A stretch of DNA of 64,000 bases from NCBI RefSeq assembly GCF_003269425.1, contig NZ_CP030104.1, positions 744,001 to 808,000 of the forward strand. The letters are read 5' to 3'. Source of the stretch: Flagellimonas maritima (lineage in GTDB: Bacteria > Bacteroidota > Bacteroidia > Flavobacteriales > Flavobacteriaceae). The notes beneath the pieces are model-generated. The model was not told where the DNA came from. It ran no database searches and worked only from the letters and a program-made list of their open reading frames with translations. Shown in pieces: positions 41,601 through 49,381 of the stretch (position 1 is its first letter; the number at the start of each line of letters is the position of its first letter). A program made the translations under genes and the position numbers.

Positions 41601-41878
41601 TACACTAGGGTAGCACCCTCGGAGACGGTAATGGAATATTGACCGTCAAAATCTGTCTGTGTTCCATTTGTAGTGCCTTTTTCGATAACCGTGGCCCCGG
41701 GTAACAGTTCACCGGTTTCTGCAGATATGCTGCCTGTTATTGTCCTAGTTTGTCCGTAAGCGGAAAAACTATAGAGGACTAGTGTCAAAAACACTAAAAA
41801 AAAAGGTAGACCCTTAGGTAAGGGCTTCCTTTGTAGCTTTTCTTTCATCCTTAGTTCGTTTAGTTGTTTGAATTCCAT
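38648..41878 (-). CDS. susC: SusC/RagA-family TonB-dependent outer-membrane transporter
   Basis: The 1076-residue protein has a signal peptide (to AYGQ), a carboxypeptidase-D-like regulatory domain (about 45-120, ITGSISAETGELLPGATV), a TonB-box-like EVVVIGYG, a plug domain with ISVLKDASSKAIYGSRASNG and a beta-barrel ending in VFTLGLDVTF. It imports large oligosaccharides with energy from TonB. The first ATG at 41878 adds ten residues before a second ATG (41848), which gives a tidier signal peptide and may be the true start. A regulon motif lies about 110 bases upstream. Confidence 0.97.
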   Translation of the reverse strand: MEFKQLNELRMKEKLQRKPLPKGLPFFLVFLTLVLYSFSAYGQTRTITGSISAETGELLPGATVIEKGTTNGTQTDFDGQYSITVSEGATLVYSYVGFVEQEVAINGRNTIDIVLMEDTAQLDEVVVIGYGTRNREDLTGAVSTVQAATIQEQPITTFEQALSGQVSGVQLRQNGAPGGGPEILVRGVASTGANNAPLYVVDGIPLGNVNSQRDNFVLSSIDPNSIESISVLKDASSKAIYGSRASNGVVVITTKRGKVGKPTITFGVSTGFQSIPEFEQPNILNAEQLRRYRIEIFEDQRFATGSLGPGEETELDRLIALGDLGEGTNWFDVITRNAPISEYNIGINGGTENVRYNISTNYTNQDGTLINTNFKRYSIRANIDVDVTDNIRVGLNLAPTQTIATGGRTDAGRENFQIFNAVPLSRWLDPSAPVFDENGELTNIARGDVLPFYNVNPVYLLTEREDNRRTNQLLAGSFLELDIIEGLTVKTFGSIQYTDRRNTFFEPSDFPGSNLTPNLLGTRQARAGIDELTNFNWIWENTLRYSTTIAENHRIDALVGANLEVRRSDNTIVRAVDIIDQSIRIPNSDNVNPENINNFTGRGEASENKLVSFIGRLDYAYKDKYYVTGTIRRDGSSRFGADTRFGNFPSVAAAWRISNEPFWKNIKNTVSEFKLEGGYGISGSNANIGDFRAQGRINPSDPNTPRPDYVFGGNNAPGSAVTSLPNSLLTWEEAEETNFGVDLGFLNNRIFLGVDYYNIETEGFLEDLPLPTTSGFGSILTNLGSIQNRGVEIELQLKNVFGGKEFQWDANLNFTRNRSKVLELSADAGFIRRGVIAREFTETAVGEEVGLYRGFKVTGLFTQEDLDNPDVPKYDDNSQQVGSLKYEDGNGDGILGDAEDFMIIGNPNPDFNYGMVHTFRYKNLDLNVIFVGVVGQQIFNGFTQFNGNQDGVFNVDTRQLERWRPGQDPTLGGIPGTASARSRQRFRQPNSFYVEDGDYLWVRNITLGYNIKGEDSGNFFRNARLYTSVQNPFLFTEYENGNPEINRSGDTALVRNVNYGAFPIARVFTLGLDVTF

Positions 41879-41989
41879 TGCGAAAAAATCTGAAATATGC
41901 CAAATAAATTTTCATGTAGTCAAAAACCTACACTTATTTTTGCATATTTATCAATCACGTAACAATAATATAACCTTGCAAAATACTAT

Positions 41990-42008
41990 CCATCCTGTAC
42001 TGTACTGT
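41990..42008 (-). promoter_or_regulatory. Regulon motif upstream of susC
   Basis: Read on the minus strand it is ACAGTACAGTACAGGATGG, a direct repeat built on ACAGTACA and GTACAGGAT. The same core is seen at 43228, 50798 and 23314. It lies about 110 bases before the susC start and in the gap after gntR. I propose it as an operator for the GntR regulator. Confidence 0.65.
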
Positions 42009-42080
42009 GGGGGTATTTTGATTTAAGCAATGCGTAAAATCCAAGAAAGTGCTTCGAAATTTTTGAAGGATAAGAAAGTA

Positions 42081-43133
42081 TTAGACGGAATGTCTGTCTA
42101 TAAGATTGAAGTCGTTTTTTTTTTTGGTCTTCTTGTTCTCCAAAATCATTTTCGCAGCTTCGGTTCCCATTTTTGTAAAATCCGTGCTGATTACGGTTAT
42201 TCCCAAAAGTTCTTTGAGTGGGGTATCATTGTAGGAGATAATTCCAATATCCTCGCCAAATTTATAATGCCGATCCCTTAATTGCTTAACGAGGTTTACC
42301 AAATCCGTTTCTTCAATAATAATAAACAGATCTTTGAGCTGTAGCTCCATACTATCATAAATTTCATCCAAAACCTCATAATCAAAAGTGTGTTCAATAC
42401 AGAATTTCTTGAAACCCGTAACAATGCCCTTGGGATAGGGATACACCGATTTTGAGGGGTAGACGAGAATGATTTTTTGATATTTTTTTAGTTTGTCCAG
42501 TCCAATGGACAATGCAGCGTAAATGTCCCCCGAAAAGTCTTGGTAGATTCGACCGGCTTTCATGGAGAGACTCAAGATATTTCTGTCCATAATAATCAAT
42601 TTTTCTTCAGGAATTTTTCGGACTACCTCCAAAATTTCATCAGTACACCCCATATGCTGCAAGTTTTCATTTTTAAAATGGGGCATAATCACAAATTGGT
42701 CATACTCTTTCGCCTTCTTTGCCAATATATTTTTGAATACCGAAGGCTCACAATGGTATATATACACATCCACTTGAGCCTTTGATCCCAAAGCCTGCAC
42801 AAAAGAGTTGAAGATTCTCATTTTGTACGAACTCAGTTTATTGATAAGGAACAGAACCTTGGTCTTTGATGAAAAATCGGCCCTTGCTACATAATATCCT
42901 TTTCCTTTTACAGATTCGATGATGTTTTGTTTCCTCAAAATACCATAGGCCTTTTCCACTGTATCACGTGAAAGCAAACACTCCTCACTTACTTCATTTA
43001 TCGAGGGAATCTTTTCGCCTTTTTCCAAAAAACCCTTTCCAATCGCTTCCATTATCGAGTCGACAATCTGTCTATACTTTGGAATCCTAGAATTTACATC
43101 CACCTTGATATGTTCGATACTATTGAAAGCCAT
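42081..43133 (-). CDS. GntR-family regulator with sugar-binding domain, probable rhamnose regulator
   Basis: The 350-residue protein starts with a GntR winged helix (about 12-85: PKYRQIVDSIMEAIGKG, KIPSINEVSEECLLSRDTVE). It is followed by a LacI/periplasmic-binding-like ligand domain (VLFLINKLSSYKMR, DIGIISYNDTPLKELLG, ending NDFNLIDRHSV). This fusion is common beside rhamnose genes in Bacteroidota. It lies between susC and the divergent rhamnose operon, with motif copies on both sides. A run of 11 A residues sits near the 3' end (42115-42125) and could be prone to slippage. The effector is probably rhamnose or rhamnulose, by inference. Confidence 0.9.
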   Translation of the reverse strand: MAFNSIEHIKVDVNSRIPKYRQIVDSIMEAIGKGFLEKGEKIPSINEVSEECLLSRDTVEKAYGILRKQNIIESVKGKGYYVARADFSSKTKVLFLINKLSSYKMRIFNSFVQALGSKAQVDVYIYHCEPSVFKNILAKKAKEYDQFVIMPHFKNENLQHMGCTDEILEVVRKIPEEKLIIMDRNILSLSMKAGRIYQDFSGDIYAALSIGLDKLKKYQKIILVYPSKSVYPYPKGIVTGFKKFCIEHTFDYEVLDEIYDSMELQLKDLFIIIEETDLVNLVKQLRDRHYKFGEDIGIISYNDTPLKELLGITVISTDFTKMGTEAAKMILENKKTKKKNDFNLIDRHSV

Positions 43134-43227
43134 GACTCTGTATTCTATTTAGGTCTTATTCGAAATAAATTCAAATTCAAAAGTATTAATAAAAAGTAGA
43201 TTCATAAGTTTTGAGTATCTTGACAAG

Positions 43228-43246
43228 ACAGTATAGTACAGGATGC
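43228..43246 (+). promoter_or_regulatory. Regulon motif between gntR and the rhamnose operon
   Basis: ACAGTATAGTACAGGATGC has the same layout as the susC site and differs from it at two positions over 19. It lies 59 bases before the ATG of the aldolase/dehydrogenase gene and 95 bases from the gntR start, so it could control both divergent units. Confidence 0.65.
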
Positions 43247-43304
43247 CTAAACCCATCGCTTATCCTATTTTCGTCTTGAAAGTGGTATAAAACACTTCAA
43301 AACT

Positions 43305-45404
43305 ATGCAAACAAGAACATATAATCACGTCGATTATTTATGGGATGATACAAAGGCCGCTTCGTTAGAAAATGACGAAGTGGCACTTTTTTTATACCGT
43401 TCCAATATTTTAGGTTCAGATTTACGTATAACCAACTACGGAGGTGGAAATACAAGCTGTAAAACCATCGAAAAAGACCCGTTGAGCAATAAAGAAGTAG
43501 AGGTAATGTGGGTGAAAGGGTCTGGTGGCGATATAGGCACCTTAACCAGGCAAGGTATTGCTGGTCTATACACGGAAAGACTGAGAAACTTAAAAAATGT
43601 GTACCGAGGACTTGAACATGAAGATGAAATGGTAGGATTGTTCAACCATTGCCTGTTTGATTTGGATAGTAAAGCACCTTCGATAGATACACCTTTGCAT
43701 GGACTCCTCCCGTTCAAGCATATAGACCATTTACACCCTGATGCTTTGATTGCAATAGCGGCAACGAAGAATAGTAAAAAAATTACGCGAGAGATATGGG
43801 GCGATACCATGGGTTGGGTACCTTGGCAACGGCCTGGTTTTGATTTAGGGTTACAACTTGAAAAATGTCTAAAAGAGAATCCCGGCATTAGAGGAATTGT
43901 TTTGGAGAGCCATGGTCTTTTTACTTGGGGCGATAGCTCGTATGAGTGTTACTTGAACAGCCTTGAGGTCATCGAGATAGCTTCGGAATATATAGAGGGT
44001 CACGTTAAAAAGAATGGCAAAGTATTTGGCGGACAAAAACTTGAAAGTCTTCCATCGGGAAAACGAATAGAACAAGCCGCTAAACTAGCACCCATTTTAA
44101 GGGGTCTTTGCTCAAGTGAAAATAACATGATTGGGCATTTTACCGATGAAGAGCGGGTACTGGAGTTCATCAATAGCAACGACCTTGAAAAACTTGCACC
44201 ACTTGGTACTTCTTGCCCTGATCATTTCCTTCGTACTAAAATCAAGCCCTTAGTTTTGTCCTTGGATAAGGAAGAAAGCTTGGACAACTTCAATGCAACG
44301 GTCCAGATACTTCAGCCCCAGTTTGAAGATTATCGCAATGATTACAAGGAGTATTATGAAGGATGCAAACACAGCAATAGCCCTGCCGTGCGTGACCCAA
44401 ATCCGGTGGTGATCATTTATCCAGGAGTCGGTATGTTCACCTTTGCAAAAAACAAACAAACGGCACGGGTAGCAAGTGAGTTCTACATCAACGCTATCAA
44501 CGTGATGCGGGGTGCAGAAGCCATTTCAACATATGTTGCACTACCAAGGCAAGAGGCCTTCGATATTGAATATTGGTTATTGGAAGAAGCAAAATTACAG
44601 CGAATGCCAAAGGAAAAGCCTCTTTCTCGAAAAATAGCCATCATAACTGGCGCTGCAGGTGGCATAGGAAAAGCCATCGCGGAAAAATTAGTTGCGGAAG
44701 GTGCCAACGTGGTAATGACCGATGTCAATCAAGAAGCCTTGAAAGAAACGACCAAGTCGATGGGCAAGGATGAGGCCATACAAACCATTTGCGACGTTAC
44801 GAATACCACTTCCATTGAAAAAATGTTCGATTTATCTTGTTTGAACTTTGGAGGGGTTGATGTCGTAATCCATTCCGCCGGTTTAGCCATTTCCAAACCT
44901 TTGGAAGAAACCACTATGACGGATTGGCAATTATTACAGGATGTATTGGTTAAAGGGCAGTTTCTATTGGCACAATTTGGTTCAGACATCATGAAAAAAC
45001 AAGGTTTGGGAGGCAACATGGTCAACATTGCAAGTAAAAATGGACTTGTCGCCGGCCCCAACAATGTTGGTTACGGGACGGCCAAAGCAGCACAACTACA
45101 TATGACCCGACTTTTAGCAGCTGAACTTGGTGCTGATAAGATTCGCGTGAATACCGTAAATCCTGATGGAGTTATTGTTGGAAGCAAAATATGGGAAGGC
45201 GAATGGGCCGAAGGAAGGGCAAAAGCTTATGGTGTTTCGGTTGATGAACTGCCAAGCCATTATGCAAAGCGTAACTTACTTAACGAGATTATTTTACCGG
45301 AGGATGTGGCCAATGCTGTATTTTCCTTGGTGGCCATATTGGATAAAAGTACGGGCAACACCATAAACGTTGATGGTGGAATGGCCAACGCCTTTGTCCG
45401 CTAA
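43305..45404 (+). CDS. Bifunctional rhamnulose-1-phosphate aldolase / lactaldehyde-type dehydrogenase
   Basis: The 699-residue fusion has a class II aldolase domain (about 1-420; zinc-type His in HIDHLHPDA and ESHGLFTWG). A short-chain dehydrogenase domain follows (about 430-699; IITGAAGGIGKAIAE and YGTAKAAQLH). The aldolase splits L-rhamnulose-1-phosphate to dihydroxyacetone phosphate and L-lactaldehyde. The dehydrogenase part is thought to oxidise the lactaldehyde to lactate. It is the first gene of the rhamnose operon. Confidence 0.94.
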   Translation: MQTRTYNHVDYLWDDTKAASLENDEVALFLYRSNILGSDLRITNYGGGNTSCKTIEKDPLSNKEVEVMWVKGSGGDIGTLTRQGIAGLYTERLRNLKNVYRGLEHEDEMVGLFNHCLFDLDSKAPSIDTPLHGLLPFKHIDHLHPDALIAIAATKNSKKITREIWGDTMGWVPWQRPGFDLGLQLEKCLKENPGIRGIVLESHGLFTWGDSSYECYLNSLEVIEIASEYIEGHVKKNGKVFGGQKLESLPSGKRIEQAAKLAPILRGLCSSENNMIGHFTDEERVLEFINSNDLEKLAPLGTSCPDHFLRTKIKPLVLSLDKEESLDNFNATVQILQPQFEDYRNDYKEYYEGCKHSNSPAVRDPNPVVIIYPGVGMFTFAKNKQTARVASEFYINAINVMRGAEAISTYVALPRQEAFDIEYWLLEEAKLQRMPKEKPLSRKIAIITGAAGGIGKAIAEKLVAEGANVVMTDVNQEALKETTKSMGKDEAIQTICDVTNTTSIEKMFDLSCLNFGGVDVVIHSAGLAISKPLEETTMTDWQLLQDVLVKGQFLLAQFGSDIMKKQGLGGNMVNIASKNGLVAGPNNVGYGTAKAAQLHMTRLLAAELGADKIRVNTVNPDGVIVGSKIWEGEWAEGRAKAYGVSVDELPSHYAKRNLLNEIILPEDVANAVFSLVAILDKSTGNTINVDGGMANAFVR

Positions 45405-45483
45405 CCCGTCTTTGCAGCAACAAAGACCAGTGGATGTTGTACCTTTAATAGAGTTCGACATTTCTTTGCCATCATTCAAAAAA

Positions 45484-46770
45484 ATGGAAATGAAGTTAAA
45501 CGCAGAAATACTGAATGAACAAAACAGTAGGTTCATCGAAACCCATAAACCCGAATATCATTTTCTTGCGCAGAGTCTTGAAAAAAAAGGTGTTCAAGTA
45601 AATGACGTTATAAAAAAGCTACAAGAACTACAAGTGGCCATCCCCAGTTGGGCGTTGGGTGCAGGAGGTACTCGTTTTGGAAGGTTTTCATATCAAGGTG
45701 AACCCGCTTCTTTAGAAAATAAAATAAGTGATGTAGGCATAATTCACGCACTAACCAACACGGCAGGTGCCATATCGCTACACATTCCATGGGATATCCC
45801 TAAAGATTACAACGCTATCAAAGAATTGGCTGCCTCCTTGGATATAAAGTTTGACGCGGTCAACTCCAATACTTTCCAAGACCAGCCGAGCATGAATAAA
45901 AGCTATAGGTTCGGCTCTTTGTGCAATACGGATTCCTCTGTTCGGGAAATTGCCATTCAGCATAACCTTGAAGTCATTGATACTGGCAAAAAACTGGGCT
46001 CCAATAGTCTAACAGTGTGGTTGGCGGATGGAAGTAATTTTCCTGGGCAGCAGAATTTTCAGGAAGCATTGCAAAACACTAAAGAGAGTCTAAAGCATAT
46101 CTATAAGTCCATGCCCGATGACTGGAAGCTCTTCATCGAATACAAACCCTATGAACCTAACTTTTATAGCACTGTTATTCAAGATTGGGGAACTTCCTTG
46201 ATGCTGGCCGAAGGTTGCGGTCAACGGGCATATACTCTCGTAGACCTAGGCCATCATTTACCAAATACCAATATTGAACAGATTGTTGCCACTTTGATGA
46301 TGAAAGGTAAGCTTGGTGGGTTCCATTTTAATGACAGTAAATATGGTGATGATGACCTTACCGTAGGTTCTGTAAAACCCTATGCTCTTTTTTTAATTTG
46401 GAATGAATTGGTTTATGGAATGGAGAACAATCCCAATAATCCATCGCCTGCTTGGATGATTGATGCCAGTCACAATATCAAAGACCCGCTAGAAGACCTC
46501 TTGCAATCGCTAGAAGCCATCCAAATTGCCTATGCACAAGCATTATTGGTCGACCAAAAGGGTTTACAAGAAGCTCAAAAACAACAAGATGCAACACTTT
46601 GTCAAGAAATTCTACAAGATGCCTATCGTACCGATGTGAGACCATTATTACGAGAAGCACGTTTGTGCAGCAGTGCCGCCATAGAACCTATTGCCTCTTA
46701 TCGCTCCTTGAATATTCGAAATCAGCTGATTAAAGAACGGGGATTGCATACTGTGGCATCAGGACTTTAA
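45484..46770 (+). CDS. rhaI: L-rhamnose isomerase (Gram-positive/Pseudomonas type)
   Basis: The protein of about 428 residues contains IPSWALGAGGTRFGRF, ISLHIPWDIP, FIEYKPYEPNFY and FHFNDSKYGDDDL. These are the substrate and metal residues of the RhaI group of TIM-barrel isomerases. It converts L-rhamnose to L-rhamnulose. The frame is open from 45370, but that would overlap the preceding gene, and similarity begins at MEMKLNAEIL, so I place the start at 45484 (45490 is possible). It is followed 11 bases later by the kinase. Confidence 0.92.
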   Translation: MEMKLNAEILNEQNSRFIETHKPEYHFLAQSLEKKGVQVNDVIKKLQELQVAIPSWALGAGGTRFGRFSYQGEPASLENKISDVGIIHALTNTAGAISLHIPWDIPKDYNAIKELAASLDIKFDAVNSNTFQDQPSMNKSYRFGSLCNTDSSVREIAIQHNLEVIDTGKKLGSNSLTVWLADGSNFPGQQNFQEALQNTKESLKHIYKSMPDDWKLFIEYKPYEPNFYSTVIQDWGTSLMLAEGCGQRAYTLVDLGHHLPNTNIEQIVATLMMKGKLGGFHFNDSKYGDDDLTVGSVKPYALFLIWNELVYGMENNPNNPSPAWMIDASHNIKDPLEDLLQSLEAIQIAYAQALLVDQKGLQEAQKQQDATLCQEILQDAYRTDVRPLLREARLCSSAAIEPIASYRSLNIRNQLIKERGLHTVASGL

Positions 46771-46781
46771 GGATTTTTTTT

Positions 46782-48176
46782 ATGGCAAAAGAAAACGTAA
46801 CAGCAATATTTGACATCGGCAGGACCAATAAAAAATTCTTCCTATTTGATAAAAACTACCGAGAGGTCCATAAAGAATATGTACGGCTTGACGAAATTGC
46901 AGATGAAGATGGTTTCCCAACAGAAGACCTTTCTGCACTTCAAACCTGGCTCAAGGAATGCTTTGACCGAATCTCGCACGCCAAAAAGTTCAACGTTGGC
47001 AGCATTAATTTTTCAACCTACGGTGCCAGTTTGGTACATTTAGATAAGCACGGCAAAGTACTTACACCTTTGTATAATTATTTAAAACCCATTCCTTCGC
47101 ATATTCTAGAGGAATTTTACGCTAAATATGGAAGTAAAGACCATATAGCTGTTGAAACAGCTTCACCACAATCAGGCATGCTCAATTCAGGATTGCAATT
47201 GTTTTGGTTGAAGCGAGTGCAACCAGGTATTTTTCAACAAATACGCTATTCGTTGCATCTTCCACAGTATTTATCTTACCTTTTTACAGGAATTCCGGTA
47301 AGCGACTACACAAGCATTGGCTGCCATACCAATTTATGGGATTATAGCAAGCAAGATTATCACCGATGGGTCTATGATGAAGGTTTGGAAACCATGCTTC
47401 CGCCTGTAGTTTCTACCAAGACCAGTGTCAACTTGCACCATAAAGGTGCGTCTTTGAAAATTGGAGTTGGCATTCACGATAGTTCCGCTGCCCTCTTTCC
47501 CTATCTTATGGGAGAACATAAACCATTTTTACTGCTCTCGACGGGCACTTGGTCGGTTGCCATGAATCCTTTTACCGAAAATTCTCTTACCATCGAAGAC
47601 CTAGGGCATAACTGCTTACATTATATGCGCATTGATGGTAATCCTGTACGGGCTTCACGCTTTTTTATGGGAAATGAATACAAGTTGCAAGTAAAGAAGT
47701 TGACAGAACATTTCAACAAATCTGATGGCCATCATCGAGGAATGAAGTTCGATTTTGATATCTACCGAAAAATACAGGAAAATACCGCTCCACACTTTAA
47801 GTTTGAAGGCATTCAATTGAAACATGAAAGGGCCAAAAATACCAATTTAAGTGTATTTGACAGTTTTGAAGAAGGTTACCACCAGTTGATGTTCGAGTTG
47901 TTGCGACTACAATACCAAACCATAAAACGTGCTATTGGTAATTCACCCATCAAGAAAATCTATATTGACGGTGGCTTTACCGACAATGACATCTTTGTGA
48001 AATTAATCGCAAATCATTTCAAACAATACAAAGTACGTACCACGCAGTCACCATTGGGTTCTGCCCTGGGCGCTGCCATGGTAATGGGCAACGAAAAATT
48101 GGACAAAAGCTTTTTTAAGGAACGGTATCGAATGAAAAAGCTAATGCCCTTACAAATTCTAGAGAACAAACGATAA
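46782..48176 (+). CDS. Rhamnulokinase-type FGGY carbohydrate kinase
   Basis: The 464-residue FGGY kinase has FDIGRTNKKFFLFD at the N-terminus, NFSTYGASLVHLD, STGTWSVAMNPF and IDGGFTDNDIFVKLIANHF in the ATP-binding half. In this operon it should phosphorylate L-rhamnulose to L-rhamnulose-1-phosphate. It starts 11 bases after the isomerase and ends 2 bases before the lactate dehydrogenase. Other deoxyketoses such as fuculose remain possible substrates. Confidence 0.92.
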   Translation: MAKENVTAIFDIGRTNKKFFLFDKNYREVHKEYVRLDEIADEDGFPTEDLSALQTWLKECFDRISHAKKFNVGSINFSTYGASLVHLDKHGKVLTPLYNYLKPIPSHILEEFYAKYGSKDHIAVETASPQSGMLNSGLQLFWLKRVQPGIFQQIRYSLHLPQYLSYLFTGIPVSDYTSIGCHTNLWDYSKQDYHRWVYDEGLETMLPPVVSTKTSVNLHHKGASLKIGVGIHDSSAALFPYLMGEHKPFLLLSTGTWSVAMNPFTENSLTIEDLGHNCLHYMRIDGNPVRASRFFMGNEYKLQVKKLTEHFNKSDGHHRGMKFDFDIYRKIQENTAPHFKFEGIQLKHERAKNTNLSVFDSFEEGYHQLMFELLRLQYQTIKRAIGNSPIKKIYIDGGFTDNDIFVKLIANHFKQYKVRTTQSPLGSALGAAMVMGNEKLDKSFFKERYRMKKLMPLQILENKR

Positions 48177-48178
48177 CC

Positions 48179-49330
48179 ATGACCTGGAACTACAACAAAA
48201 ACTATCCTTCCATTGAGGACCTTCGAAAAAAAGCTAAGAAACGTATTCCAAAGTTTGCTTTTGAATATCTTGACGGTGGTTGTAATGAAGATGTCAACCT
48301 TTATCAAAATACCGCCCAACTTCGAAAAATAACCCTTCGCCCCAACTACTTGACCGAACATACACAGTCAAGCATGAAGACAACACTTTTCGGCGTGGAG
48401 TATGATGCCCCTTTTGGAATTGCGCCAGTAGGCCTACAGGGATTGATGTGGCCAAATTCACCTGAAATACTGGCAAAGGCAGCCCTAAAGCACAATGTTC
48501 CCTTTATACTCAGTACGGTGACTACGAGTGGTATAGAACGTATCGGTGAGCTTACCGAGGGAAAAGCTTGGTTCCAGCTGTATAGACCTGCCAAAGATGA
48601 ATTACGTGACGATATCTTACAACGTGCCGAGGCATCAGGGTACCCAGTACTAGTCCTGCTATGCGATGTACCCACATTTGGATATCGACCAAGGGATATT
48701 CGAAACGGACTAGCCATGCCACCGAGCATGTCGCTCAAGAATATCTTTCAAGTTCTTGGAAGACCTACATGGGCGTTAGAAACTTTACGTATTGGACAAC
48801 CCAGTTTTGAATCACTGAAACCATATATGCCCAAAAATTTGAATCTGAAGCAATTGGGGCAATTTATGAACCAAACCTTTAACGGAAGATTGAACGAAGA
48901 ACGCATTAAGCCCATACGCGATTTATGGAAAGGCAAAATTGTTTTGAAAGGTGTGGCCAATGAGGAAGATGCCGAAAAAGCTATTAGCTTGGGATTGGAC
49001 GGTATCATTGTTTCCAATCATGGGGGGCGACAGTTGGATGCCGGCGAAGCATCCATAAAACCGTTGACCAGAATAGCTGCCAAATATGGAGAGCAAATTA
49101 CTGTAATGATGGACAGCGGAATACGCTCTGGTCCCGATATGGCCAGATCCTTGGCAAGTGGAGCACAATTTACCTTTTTGGGAAGATCATTTATGTACGG
49201 AGTAGCAGCACTTGGAAAACAGGGTGGGAACCATACTATTGCTATCCTAAAGACCCAACTTCAACAGGTCATGGAACAGCTTTGCTGTGAAAAAGTTGAG
49301 GATTTTCCAAAGCATTTAATTCATTCATGA
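48179..49330 (+). CDS. lldD: FMN-dependent alpha-hydroxy-acid (L-lactate) dehydrogenase
   Basis: The 383-residue flavoprotein has FEYLDGGCNEDVN near the N-terminus, APFGIAPVGLQGLMWP, and SNHGGRQLD with the catalytic His and Arg. MDSGIRSGPDMARSLASGA then binds the FMN phosphate. It oxidises L-lactate to pyruvate. Here it completes rhamnose breakdown by using the lactate formed from lactaldehyde. Its tight spacing (2 bases) behind the kinase supports this link. Confidence 0.92.
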   Translation: MTWNYNKNYPSIEDLRKKAKKRIPKFAFEYLDGGCNEDVNLYQNTAQLRKITLRPNYLTEHTQSSMKTTLFGVEYDAPFGIAPVGLQGLMWPNSPEILAKAALKHNVPFILSTVTTSGIERIGELTEGKAWFQLYRPAKDELRDDILQRAEASGYPVLVLLCDVPTFGYRPRDIRNGLAMPPSMSLKNIFQVLGRPTWALETLRIGQPSFESLKPYMPKNLNLKQLGQFMNQTFNGRLNEERIKPIRDLWKGKIVLKGVANEEDAEKAISLGLDGIIVSNHGGRQLDAGEASIKPLTRIAAKYGEQITVMMDSGIRSGPDMARSLASGAQFTFLGRSFMYGVAALGKQGGNHTIAILKTQLQQVMEQLCCEKVEDFPKHLIHS

Positions 49331-49381
49331 ACAGAAACAAACCAAAGAATTCAATCAGTCCATTGGGCTTAATACAACCAT

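Noticed and set aside
45370..45483. Longer start for rhamnose isomerase
   Set aside because: The extension overlaps the aldolase gene and is not isomerase-like.
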